Source: JAAYJM01 sp964498585
GTDB lineage: Bacteria > Bacteroidota > Ignavibacteria > Kapaibacteriales > UBA2268
Reading direction: 5' to 3'
NCBI GenBank assembly: GCA_964498585.1
Contig: CAZCHH010000037.1
Coordinates: forward strand, 1 to 35,713
DNA length: 35,713 nt
Part shown: piece by piece, positions 16,223-24,572 of the stretch
How positions within the stretch are numbered: position 1 is the stretch's first letter
How the letters are laid out: each line of letters starts with the position of its first letter
The notes under the pieces: model-generated
Told to the model about the DNA's origin: nothing
The model's database searches: none
Seen by the model: the letters and a program-made list of their open reading frames with translations, nothing else
Translations under genes and position numbers: made by a program

Positions 16223-16606
16223 TCAATCCATTGCCAATTTGTTTAAATGCTTGAAGAGAAAATAACCATAAAGTAAAGATAAAGCATTTATAGCTGTAAC
16301 AGTTAATAATGTCGTATGCTTAACATCGGCAAAAAAAGGTATTTCTAAAAATACAACAGTAATCAAACAAATTATAGAAATAGTATAAGGCATTTTTGCA
16401 AGTTTCATTTGACTGGCATTGATATTCGGTTTTTCTTCAATGATGTATTTGCAATATTGTTCAATATTGAACAGCAGCCATATAGAGTTCATTATATGAT
16501 AATACAATATATTTTTTTCTAAGTCAATAAACATCAAAATAAAAAGCATTAAAATTACAATTCCATTTGCTACTTTAATTATAATTTTTGTAGGCTTCAT
16601 TAACAA
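16223..16606 (-). CDS. Small four-helix membrane protein, unknown function
   Basis: A 127-aa protein with four predicted membrane segments: about residues 11-27 (VANGIVILMLFILMFID), 36-50, 73-91 (YTISIICLITVVFLEIPFF) and 97-117 (LTVTAINALSLLYGYFLF). The loop between the second and third is basic and polar. I recognise no family. It stands alone downstream of the insertion sequence, with nothing to suggest partners. An ATG two codons further in is also possible. Length and hydrophobic pattern make it a plausible real gene. Confidence 0.6.
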   Translation of the reverse strand: MLMKPTKIIIKVANGIVILMLFILMFIDLEKNILYYHIMNSIWLLFNIEQYCKYIIEEKPNINASQMKLAKMPYTISIICLITVVFLEIPFFADVKHTTLLTVTAINALSLLYGYFLFKHLNKLAMD

Positions 16607-16762
16607 CTCTCTACTTTTTTAATAAACATTAATATTTAAAATTAAAAAAAAATATTATATTAAAAAAATTAAAGTACAAATTCTAAAACTTTACATAAAT
16701 ATAACAAAATGTATACTAACAACTTGTTGATTTAATAGTTGAATAGATTCTTCACAACTCTT

Positions 16763-16826
16763 ACCAATGACATCTTTTCTTGTCATTCTGGCATAAACCA
16801 AAATGACAAGATAAGATTTCATTGGC
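16763..16826. repeat. Inverted intergenic repeat
   Basis: ACCAATGACATCTTTTCTTG plus TCATTCTG (16763-16790) pairs imperfectly with AAATGACAAGATAAGATTTC plus ATTGGC (16801-16826). The ATGACATCTTT word is shared with the hairpin at 24443-24496 and with 6171-6190 and 27140-27160. More diverged family pieces continue to about 16890. Confidence 0.75.
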
Positions 16827-16973
16827 AACGAAGATGACATTATTTTATACTATCATTCTAATCATAGCAAAAAATCTCACAAGTCATAGAAAACACAGTA
16901 TATAAAGCACTTCAATTACGTTAAAATTAAAAAATATCGAACATAAAATATGTATTACAAATATTTGTTATAA

Positions 16974-16989
16974 TGTTTCACGTGAAACA
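16974..16989. promoter_or_regulatory. parS centromere-like site 1
   Basis: A perfect 16-bp palindrome, TGTTTCACGTGAAACA, identical to the consensus binding site of the ParB/Spo0J chromosome-partition protein. It lies immediately after the stop codon of mnmG. Bacterial parS sites cluster around the replication origin, often next to gidA/mnmG. ParB itself is not encoded in this window. Confidence 0.9.
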
Positions 16990-18855
16990 TTAGCGAAGAT
17001 AAATAGAAAGGACAGAAACGTCTGAAGAAGAAACTCCGGAAATCCTTGATGCCTGTCCAAGAGAAGCAGGGCGTACTTTAATTAATTTTTCTCGTGCTTC
17101 GTTAGAAATACCTTTTACCTTTCTATAATCAAAATCTTTTGGTATATACTTTTTCTCATTCTGGAGAAATCGCTCTATCTCTTTCCTTTGTCTTTCAATG
17201 TATCCTTCATACTTAATTTCGTAACCTAATTGTTGCAATGCCTCACTATTTAAAATTATTTCATTAAATTCATTAGGTATGTTTTCCAATAAAGAAATTA
17301 ATTCTTTTACTGATGCCTTTGGACGTCTTGCAAGGGATTTTAAATCAGATGGCTCGGTAATTTTTGTTTCATTGATGCTTTCAAGGTAATTGTTGACTAC
17401 TACCGGTTGAAATCTAATACTTTTGGTTAAATCAAAACATTTCTGAGTTAGATCAATATTGTATTGTGTTTTTTTTTGAATTACCTCTGGAATTAGTCCA
17501 TATTTACTGGCATATTTCATTAATCTGATTTTTGCATTGTCTTGACGAAGCAGAAGACGATATTCCGCAAGTGAAGTAAAAATGCGGTATGGTTCTTCTG
17601 TACTTTTATTTACTAAATCATCAATCAGAACACCTATATAAGCATCAGAGCGATTTAAAACAAAAGGTTCTTCCCCTCGTAGCTTTAATACCGCATTTAT
17701 TCCAGCCATAAGTCCCTGTGCTGCTGCTTCCTCATATCCCGAAGTGCCGTTAATCTGTCCAGTGAAATATAAATTTTCAACTAATTTGGTTTCTAATGTA
17801 AAATTGATTTGATAAGGATAAAAGAAATCATATTCAATTGCATAGCCATTTCTTAAGATTTTTGCATTTTCTAAACCGAGTATTGAATTTATACCTTTTT
17901 GCTGTATATTAGCAGGCAAGCTTGTTGAAAAGCCATTTACATAAAGAGAATTTGTATTAAGTCCTTCTGGCTCAAGAACAATTTTATGAGAATTTCTATC
18001 TGAAAAACGATTTATTTTATCTTCAATAGATGGACAATATCGAGGTCCTATTCCTTGAATTCTACCTGCAAACATTGGAGATTCTTCAAAACCTTCTCTT
18101 AATATGTCATGGGTTTTCTCATTAGTATCGGTTTGCCAACAAACAATAGAATTATTTACACTTTTTGTTCGGAAAGAAAAAGGCAATGGTGGCTCTTCTC
18201 CGGGGCTGATTTGCAATTTTGAGTAATCTACTGAAGAATCCAAAATTCTAGGAGGAGTTCCTGTTTTAAGCCTTCCTCCTTTAAAACCAATTCTTTTAAG
18301 ATTTTCTGAAATTAATATTGAAGAATTTTCACCATATCTGCCACCATCAGTAGTATTTTTTCCTGTAAACATTTTTCCATTTAAAAATGTTCCCGGAGAA
18401 AATATAACTGCTTTTGCATAAATTATTTCATTTGAAATTGTTTTAACAGCAACAACTTTATCATTTTTAACGATTATTTCAATTGCAGTATCTTCAATTA
18501 AAACTAAGTTGCTTACATTTTTTAAAGTATTATATACAATTTTTGGATATGTATCTTTGTCAATCTGGCAACGTGGCGACCAAACTGCAGGACCTTTGGA
18601 ACGGTTAAGCATTTTAAAATGAATGCCGGCGATGTCAGCCATAAATGCCATCGCGCCGCCAAGAGCATCAATTTCTTTAACCAGATGTCCTTTTGCAGTT
18701 CCACCAATAGATGGATTGCAAGATGGTACCCCCAATTTATTTAAATTCATTGAAATTAATGCTGTTTTGCACCCCATATTAGCAGCAGCGTAACACGCTT
18801 CAATCCCGGAGTGCCCACCACCTATTACTACTATATCAAATTTATCATTCATCAT
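16990..18855 (-). CDS. mnmG: tRNA uridine-34 carboxymethylaminomethyl-modifying enzyme MnmG
   Basis: About 621 aa. With MnmE it adds the (carboxymethyl)aminomethyl group to U34 of certain tRNAs, using FAD, NADH and methylenetetrahydrofolate. The FAD-binding GGGHSGIEA lies at residues 12-20 and is followed by NPSIGGTAKGHLVKEIDALGG (read here in two joined pieces), CWQTDTNEKTH, GPRYCPSIEDK with the catalytic Cys, and GTSGYEEAAAQG. The reading frame stays open further upstream to 18903, but those codons run back through miaA and a parS site. The ATG at 18855, one base after the miaA stop, is the sensible start. Last gene of the phoH-cdaA-pcm-miaA-mnmG operon. Confidence 0.95.
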   Translation of the reverse strand: MMNDKFDIVVIGGGHSGIEACYAAANMGCKTALISMNLNKLGVPSCNPSIGGTAKGHLVKEIDALGGAMAFMADIAGIHFKMLNRSKGPAVWSPRCQIDKDTYPKIVYNTLKNVSNLVLIEDTAIEIIVKNDKVVAVKTISNEIIYAKAVIFSPGTFLNGKMFTGKNTTDGGRYGENSSILISENLKRIGFKGGRLKTGTPPRILDSSVDYSKLQISPGEEPPLPFSFRTKSVNNSIVCWQTDTNEKTHDILREGFEESPMFAGRIQGIGPRYCPSIEDKINRFSDRNSHKIVLEPEGLNTNSLYVNGFSTSLPANIQQKGINSILGLENAKILRNGYAIEYDFFYPYQINFTLETKLVENLYFTGQINGTSGYEEAAAQGLMAGINAVLKLRGEEPFVLNRSDAYIGVLIDDLVNKSTEEPYRIFTSLAEYRLLLRQDNAKIRLMKYASKYGLIPEVIQKKTQYNIDLTQKCFDLTKSIRFQPVVVNNYLESINETKITEPSDLKSLARRPKASVKELISLLENIPNEFNEIILNSEALQQLGYEIKYEGYIERQRKEIERFLQNEKKYIPKDFDYRKVKGISNEAREKLIKVRPASLGQASRISGVSSSDVSVLSIYLR

Positions 18856-18856
18856 C

Positions 18857-19813
18857 TTATGTTTCACGTGAAACAATCTGTTCAAAATGTTTAATAATAT
18901 CATCTTTTGTCTGTATCCAAATGATGTCTTTCATAGAACGGAACCAAGTCATTTGACGTTTTGCATAGTGGCGTGTATTCCTTTGGATTAAATATATTGC
19001 TTCTTCTTTTGTTATATTACCTTTAATATATGAAAGTGTTTCTTTATAACCAACAGTTTGCAGTGAATTTAAAGTTTCAGAAAATCCCATATCTAAAATA
19101 TGTCTTGTTTCATCTTCTAAACCATCAGCCCACATTTTTAAAACTCTTTCATTTATTAAATCATATATTTCTTCTCTTTTCCTATTAACGTAGAAATAAA
19201 CAACTTTAAAATTCTTGTTATTCTTTTGTTGTTTATGAGCATCTGAAAATTTTATTCCTTTTGAATAGTAGTACTCTAATGCACGCATTACTCTTCTTGG
19301 ATTTCTATCTGAATATTTTCTAGCAGACTCAGGGTCAATTTCCATTAATTTATCATAAAGAATACCTTTACCTTCTTTTTCTAAAATATATTGTAATTCA
19401 TCTCTTATCTGTAAATCTTTTTCATTCTCACTATCGTCAAAGAATCCACTGCAAAGTGCTTTTATGTAAAGTCCGGTGCCACCTGTAACAACAGGTATCT
19501 TTCCTCTTCCAAATATTTCATCAACAACTTTTTCTGAATCTTTTTCAAACATTCCAGAACTGTAATATTCATTTAGTTCCAAATAGTCAATGAAATGGTG
19601 TGGGACAGCAGATAATTCTTCTTTACTTGGTTTTGCAGTTCCTATATTAATATATTTATAAATTTGTCTTGAATCAGCAGAAATAATTTCAATATCTAAA
19701 TCAGCAGAAAGTTCAAGCGATATTTTTGTTTTGCCTGATGCAGTAGGACCTGTTACAACAAGGATAGTTCTATTATCAATCAAATAGCGCTGAATATCTA
19801 AGAATCTTTCCAT
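18857..19813 (-). CDS. miaA: tRNA dimethylallyltransferase MiaA
   Basis: A 318-aa enzyme that transfers the dimethylallyl group to A37 of tRNAs reading UNN codons. Visible features are the P-loop GPTASGKT (residues 22-29), the IISADSRQIYKYINIGTAKP signature with the catalytic Asp, GGTGLYIKAL and the C-terminal RNTRHYAKRQMTWFR tRNA-binding segment. It overlaps the upstream pcm gene by 16 nt in another frame. Its last codons (VSRET, stop) are the parS site at 18860-18875. Length is normal for the family. Confidence 0.96.
   Translation of the reverse strand: MERFLDIQRYLIDNRTILVVTGPTASGKTKISLELSADLDIEIISADSRQIYKYINIGTAKPSKEELSAVPHHFIDYLELNEYYSSGMFEKDSEKVVDEIFGRGKIPVVTGGTGLYIKALCSGFFDDSENEKDLQIRDELQYILEKEGKGILYDKLMEIDPESARKYSDRNPRRVMRALEYYYSKGIKFSDAHKQQKNNKNFKVVYFYVNRKREEIYDLINERVLKMWADGLEDETRHILDMGFSETLNSLQTVGYKETLSYIKGNITKEEAIYLIQRNTRHYAKRQMTWFRSMKDIIWIQTKDDIIKHFEQIVSRET
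18860..18875. promoter_or_regulatory. parS centromere-like site 2
   Basis: A second perfect TGTTTCACGTGAAACA palindrome. It overlaps the 3' end of miaA, encoding Val-Ser-Arg-Glu-Thr before the stop, and precedes the mnmG start by 4 bases. It is 1,886 bp from site 1, so mnmG is exactly bracketed by the two. Confidence 0.9.
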
Positions 19814-20469
19814 CCTTCTTTACCAATTAATGGAACAAATTTGAATCTTTCCTTTTTTGTTTCTACAAAATCGTTTTCAGAAACTTTTTCAATAAGTAGC
19901 ATATCCTGCGAAGTTAGCTCTCCTGTTGGAATTACCAACCTACCACCTATTTTAAGCTGTTCAAGAAGCGACACTGGAACTGCTGGGGCAGCAGCAGTAA
20001 CAACTATACCATCAAAAGGTGCATATTCACTCCAGCCAATTGTGCCATCAGCAAGTCTGGTTAAAATATTTAAATCAAGCTTTTTAAATCTGCTTTTTGC
20101 CTTATCATATAAATCTTTAATTCTTTCAATTGTAAAGACTTTTGCTTCGAGTATGTAAAGAATACTTGCCTGATAACCGCTGCCAGTGCCTATTTCAAGT
20201 ATTTTGTCCCCTTTTTTAATGTTTAATAAAGTAGTTTGATAAGCTACAGTATACGGTTGAGTTATTGTCTGCTCGCAATCAATCGGCAATGCAGTATCTT
20301 CGTAAGCTTTGTATGCAAAATTCGGCTGAACAAATATTTCTCGTGGTAAAACATTTATTGCATCTATTACTTTTGGCGATAGTTCTGGTCTTCTTTTTAA
20401 ACTTTCAATCAAGCACCAGCGATTTTCATTTAAATCTTTTCTATAAAATTGTGAAAAATTGAATTCCAT
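19798..20469 (-). CDS. pcm: Protein-L-isoaspartate O-methyltransferase
   Basis: A 223-aa S-adenosylmethionine-dependent enzyme that methylates isoaspartyl residues so that damaged proteins can be repaired. Motif I is LEIGTGSGYQ (91-100). The family-specific substrate loop QTITQPYTVAYQTTLL lies upstream at about 67-82, and GIVVTAAAPAVPVSLLEQLK and GGRLVIPTG follow. It is a little longer than the usual 210 residues, mostly at the N-terminus. It starts 3 nt after the cdaA stop and overlaps miaA by 16 nt, so it is translated as part of the operon. Confidence 0.95.
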   Translation of the reverse strand: MEFNFSQFYRKDLNENRWCLIESLKRRPELSPKVIDAINVLPREIFVQPNFAYKAYEDTALPIDCEQTITQPYTVAYQTTLLNIKKGDKILEIGTGSGYQASILYILEAKVFTIERIKDLYDKAKSRFKKLDLNILTRLADGTIGWSEYAPFDGIVVTAAAPAVPVSLLEQLKIGGRLVIPTGELTSQDMLLIEKVSENDFVETKKERFKFVPLIGKEGWKDS

Positions 20470-20472
20470 TTG

Positions 20473-21255
20473 TTATTTTTTTTGTGGATTGTTTGCTAAA
20501 AAATCATTTAATATTTTAAACAATTTATCTTTTTGTACATCTAAAATTAGTTGCCCACTTTCTGCAATTGAAATTGAGCCAGTTTCTTCAGAAATAATTA
20601 AAACAACAACATCTACCTGCTCGGAAATTCCAAGTCCTGCTCTGTGCCGAGTTCCAAGATTTCTACCTTCATATTTAGTAATATTTGATAGTGGCAGAAC
20701 GCATCTTGCAGATACTATAGTTTGGTCATTAATTATTACAGCCCCATCGTGCAAAGGGGATTTTGTATTGAATATTGATATAAGTAATTCTCTTGATACT
20801 ATTGCCTGCATTGGTATCCCAGTTTCTATGGTCATCTGAACGTTTTGTGAACGAGTAAAAATTATTAAAGCTCCAATATGCTTTTCTGAAAGCTCAATCG
20901 CAGTATTAACAACTTCGTTAAGTGTTTCATTTATTTTGGACTTAGAGAAAACAGTAAATATCTGGCTGCGTGTTATTCTAAGTAAAAGTCGTCTCAATTC
21001 AGGTTGAAACAAAATAATAAAAGCAAGTAACCAAATATCTTTTATTGTTTTTAATATCCAATTCATTGATTTTAAATTAATTGCTTCTGTTATAAAAGAA
21101 AGTATAGTAAGTATAATTAGCCCGAATAGAATCTGCACCGCAATAGTATCTTTTAATGCTTTATAAATCCAAAGTGTTATTCCGGCTACTATAGCAATAT
21201 CTATAACATCTAACAATGAAATGCTAATAAAACCTATTTTAAATAATTCAATCAT
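20473..21255 (-). CDS. cdaA: Diadenylate cyclase (c-di-AMP synthase), CdaA type
   Basis: A 260-aa membrane enzyme that joins two ATP into cyclic di-AMP, a second messenger controlling potassium and osmolyte balance. Three N-terminal membrane helices (about 10-30, 38-58, 70-85) precede the DisA_N catalytic domain with DGA at 170-172 (KSPLHDGAVII) and GTRHRA at 201-206, both intact. It overlaps phoH by 4 nt (ATGA). In Firmicutes, cdaA is followed by cdaR and glmM; here the partners are phoH, pcm, miaA and mnmG, and no YbbR-domain regulator is present in the window. Confidence 0.95.
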   Translation of the reverse strand: MIELFKIGFISISLLDVIDIAIVAGITLWIYKALKDTIAVQILFGLIILTILSFITEAINLKSMNWILKTIKDIWLLAFIILFQPELRRLLLRITRSQIFTVFSKSKINETLNEVVNTAIELSEKHIGALIIFTRSQNVQMTIETGIPMQAIVSRELLISIFNTKSPLHDGAVIINDQTIVSARCVLPLSNITKYEGRNLGTRHRAGLGISEQVDVVVLIISEETGSISIAESGQLILDVQKDKLFKILNDFLANNPQKK

Positions 21256-22226
21256 TTCTTATCTTCTTTTTGCTTTGCTTCTTTTTCGTAAGCTTTAATA
21301 ATATCAGCAACTAACTTATGACGAACTACGTCTTTATTATCAAAATAAATAAAATCAATACCAGGTATATTTATCAATATATTACGTGCATTAATCAAAC
21401 CGGATTCTTTTTTGCTAACGAGGTCAATTTGAGTAATATCTCCGGTAACAATAGCTTTCGAATTATGCCCCATACGAGTTAAAAACATCTTCATCTGTGT
21501 AATTGTTGCGTTTTGTGCTTCATCAAGTATTATGAATGAATTGCTTAAAGTGCGTCCACGCATATAAGCTAAGGGTATAATTTCGATTACGTTTTTTTCC
21601 ATAAAACTCTTTAATTTATCTGGTGGAATCATATCAAAAAGTGCATCTGTAAGAGGTTTTATGTATGGGTCGAGTTTTTCTTTTAAATCGCCGGGCAGAA
21701 AACCAAGTGATTCTCCTGCTTCTACTGCAGGCCTTGACAAAATGATTTTTGATACTTCATTTTTCTTTAATGAAGAAAGTGCCATAGCTACAGCAAGGTA
21801 TGTCTTTCCTGTGCCTGCCGGCCCTATTGCGAATACTAAATCGTTTTCCAATACTTTTTTACAGTAATCAATTTGCTTTTTTGTTCTTGTTCTTATTGGT
21901 TCTTTTACCCCATAATAAACTATATTATTTTCCAAGCTGGGTTGTGGTTGCGTTGCCTGTGATGATGATTGTATGAGTTCAAGTACAGTATTTACATCTT
22001 TTATATTTAAAGAACCATTCTTTTTTATGATATATATCAATTCGTTGAATACAGCTTCAATAATCTTGATTTCAGCTGGTTTACCCCGAATGATTATTGC
22101 GTTTCCTCTAACTGTTATTATTGACTCAAATTTACTTTCAATTAACTGAAGATATTCATCGTTATAGCCAAGGATTGTGAGCATATCTATATCTTCAAGT
22201 TTTATGCGTTTTTCGTGTAAATCCAT
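21252..22226 (-). CDS. phoH: PhoH-family ATPase
   Basis: A 324-aa protein of the PhoH family, P-loop ATPases linked to RNA metabolism and ribosome maturation. The N-terminal 110 residues form a KH-like region with a short low-complexity Gln/Ser/Pro stretch (SSSQATQPQPS). Walker A is GPAGTGKT (135-142) and Walker B is SFIILDEAQN (about 228-237), followed by TRMGHNSKAIVTGDITQIDL. The strong AAGGAG site 5 nt before the ATG marks it as the first gene of the five-gene operon that ends with mnmG. The 215-bp gap upstream must carry the promoter. Confidence 0.94.
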   Translation of the reverse strand: MDLHEKRIKLEDIDMLTILGYNDEYLQLIESKFESIITVRGNAIIIRGKPAEIKIIEAVFNELIYIIKKNGSLNIKDVNTVLELIQSSSQATQPQPSLENNIVYYGVKEPIRTRTKKQIDYCKKVLENDLVFAIGPAGTGKTYLAVAMALSSLKKNEVSKIILSRPAVEAGESLGFLPGDLKEKLDPYIKPLTDALFDMIPPDKLKSFMEKNVIEIIPLAYMRGRTLSNSFIILDEAQNATITQMKMFLTRMGHNSKAIVTGDITQIDLVSKKESGLINARNILINIPGIDFIYFDNKDVVRHKLVADIIKAYEKEAKQKEDKK

Positions 22227-22441
22227 TTAACTCCTTTTTTATATAACAAATAAACGAAAATTACAAATTTTTTCCCAATTATTAAACAAGATTATAAAAA
22301 TAAATATTAGCTTTTATATATTTTATAGTGTTTATACAATCCAGTATGAAATATGAAAGCTTTTCCAAATAAATAAATAATTCAATTACATAAAATAGCG
22401 GAGTTAGAGTTTAAATAAAAAAGACATAATTTAAACTTTAA

Positions 22442-24277
22442 TTACTTTAACACTTCTTTAACTAAATTTACTTTTCCGAAAGGAGCAGAAATTTGCAATC
22501 CTTGAATTGCACCTTGTAATTGTTTGATAGTAGAACGTGCAATTTCTACTCCAACCTCAATGCTTTCAATTTTGGAATCTTCTACTTTTTTTAATTTATT
22601 CAAAATAGTATGTGGAACACTGCAGCCCGGCACTTCGTTATTCATAAATTGAGCATTACGGAAAGAAGTAAGGGGCCAGATACCTGCAATAATTGGTAGT
22701 TTTATATGCTTAATCCGATTTAAAAATTTCTCAAATATTTTAACATCAAAAACTGGTTGAGTAATAATATATTCAGCGCCGGCATCAACTTTCCAGTTTA
22801 ATCTATGAATTTCTTCATCTAAATTTATAGCACCGGGATTTGCTCCAACGCCAACAAAGAAACCAGATGGCTTCCCAATTGGATTACCTGCAATATCTAA
22901 TCCGTGGTTCAAGCGATTTAAAATATTTACTAATCCAATAGAATCAACATCGAAAACAGCAGTTGCGTCTGGGTAATTTCCTAATTTGGGTGGGTCACCA
23001 GTAATTGCTAAAATATTTTTAATTCCAAGTCCGTAAGCTCCGAGTAAATCAGATTGCATTCCAATAACGTTTCTATCGCGGCAAACATAGTGCAAAACGG
23101 TTTCAATACCCACTTCCCTCTGTATTTGGATAGCTAAGGCAAGAGCAGACATTCTAGCACTAGCACGGGGACCATCAGGAATATTAATTACATCAATACC
23201 GAAGTAATACATTTCTCTTGCTTTTTCAATTTCAACGTTGGCAGTAACTCCGTGAGGGGATGTAATTTCAACGAAATGAACGAAATGCCCTGCTGAAATT
23301 CTGCTTGCAAGACGCGACTTTTCTTTGCTTGGAATAGATTCAACACTTTTTTGCTCGTCAATTTTAATTAATTCAAATTTTTGCTTCTTTTGCTCTGGCT
23401 TAGTAGCATCAATAGCAACCCGCATTCGCTTAATATGCTCAGGATTGGTTCCACAGCAGCCACCGATAATATTTGCACCTGATTGGATAAAATGCTTGGT
23501 ATATTCAGCAAGGTATTCAGGAGAAGTCAAATAAATATTTCTTCCTTCTATGTTCTTTGGTTTTCCAGCATTAGGCATAAGCGAAATTGGAAGTGTTGTA
23601 AGCTTTCTAACCTGCTCTAACCAATTCAGCATAATTTGTGGACCGACTGTGCAATTGATACCAATCGCATCAGCACCAAGCTGTTCTAATTCTTTTATCA
23701 TTATTTCTGGTTTGGCGCCAGTAAGAGAAGTACCATCTTCGTCAATTGTCATTTGAGCAATAATTGGTAAATCACAAAAGGATTTCACAGCAAGAATTGC
23801 TTGCTGAAGCTCTTCCGGATAAATAAATGTTTCAAGAATAAATAAATCAACTCCTCCGTCAAGAAGTGGCTTTATCTGTTCTGAAAAGAATTGGCGGGCT
23901 TCTTCGTTAGAAATAGCGCCAAGAGGTTCAATACGGACTCCAAGCGGACCGATAGCTCCAGCAACGTATAAGTCATCACCAGCTATTTCACGGGCAATCC
24001 TTGCTCCTTCATAATTAATTTTATATATCTTGTCAAACAACTGATATGTTTTTAATTTATAGCGATTTGCACCGAATGTATTAGTTTCGAGAACATCTGC
24101 ACCAGCTTTTTTATAGTCTGAATGAATTTGTTTAACAATTGTCGGATTACTGATATTTAATTCTTCAAAGCATTTATTGATGAAAATACCTCTATTATAT
24201 AGCTCTGTTCCCATGCCTCCATCAAATAGAAGAATTGATTGAGTTAATTTTTCTTTAATACCCTGATTTTTAGACAT
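22442..24277 (-). CDS. Bifunctional homocysteine S-methyltransferase / methylenetetrahydrofolate reductase
   Basis: A 611-aa fusion. Residues 1-295 are a homocysteine methyltransferase barrel, starting LLFDGGMGTELYNRG, with three zinc-binding cysteines at C209 (GINCTVGP) and C274/C275 (GGCCGTNPEHI). Residues 320-611 are a MetF-type reductase (HFVEITSPHG, CRDRNVIGMQSDLLG, ILAITGDPPKLG, AEYIITQPVFD), which makes 5-methyltetrahydrofolate. The same layout is known in the YitJ-type proteins of Bacillus. The methyltransferase half lacks the corrinoid domain of full MetH. What donates the methyl group is uncertain: the domain fusion suggests the folate made next door. No SAM or cobalamin riboswitch was recognised upstream. 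Confidence 0.93.
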   Translation of the reverse strand: MSKNQGIKEKLTQSILLFDGGMGTELYNRGIFINKCFEELNISNPTIVKQIHSDYKKAGADVLETNTFGANRYKLKTYQLFDKIYKINYEGARIAREIAGDDLYVAGAIGPLGVRIEPLGAISNEEARQFFSEQIKPLLDGGVDLFILETFIYPEELQQAILAVKSFCDLPIIAQMTIDEDGTSLTGAKPEIMIKELEQLGADAIGINCTVGPQIMLNWLEQVRKLTTLPISLMPNAGKPKNIEGRNIYLTSPEYLAEYTKHFIQSGANIIGGCCGTNPEHIKRMRVAIDATKPEQKKQKFELIKIDEQKSVESIPSKEKSRLASRISAGHFVHFVEITSPHGVTANVEIEKAREMYYFGIDVINIPDGPRASARMSALALAIQIQREVGIETVLHYVCRDRNVIGMQSDLLGAYGLGIKNILAITGDPPKLGNYPDATAVFDVDSIGLVNILNRLNHGLDIAGNPIGKPSGFFVGVGANPGAINLDEEIHRLNWKVDAGAEYIITQPVFDVKIFEKFLNRIKHIKLPIIAGIWPLTSFRNAQFMNNEVPGCSVPHTILNKLKKVEDSKIESIEVGVEIARSTIKQLQGAIQGLQISAPFGKVNLVKEVLK

Positions 24278-24442
24278 TCTGTAGAATTATTTTATTTAAA
24301 AAAAATATATTACAAAATTAATCAATTTAAAAAAATCAAAAAAATATTTCTTAAAAGTAGATTTAGTAATCAAATCTCTTTTTAAAACATACTTTATATT
24401 CAACGGAAGTATTTCAGTCAAAAGATTTTAAACACATATTAA

Positions 24443-24496
24443 GTTGCCAATGACATCTTTGCCCCGCTGGCGAGAGACAAAGATGTCATTGGTAAC
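24443..24496. repeat. Hairpin between divergent genes
   Basis: GTTGCCAATGACATCTTT (24443-24460) pairs with AAAGATGTCATTGGTAAC (24479-24496), 17 of 18 positions plus one wobble, around an 18-nt loop with GC-rich CCCCGCTGGCGAG. It lies between the divergent starts of the fused methyltransferase gene and tilS. The rest of 24290-24570 is AT-rich, with no recognisable promoter motif I would defend. Confidence 0.85.
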
Positions 24497-24572
24497 CATA
24501 ATATTATTTTTGACAATTAAAAATAAATTCTATAATTTTGTTTTTTTTAATTAAAGAATTATTAGAAAAATA

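Noticed and set aside
24278..24442. A SAM or cobalamin riboswitch before the methionine/folate fusion gene
   Set aside because: No conserved core or paired-element pattern could be seen; the leader is short and almost pure A/T apart from the 24443-24496 hairpin.
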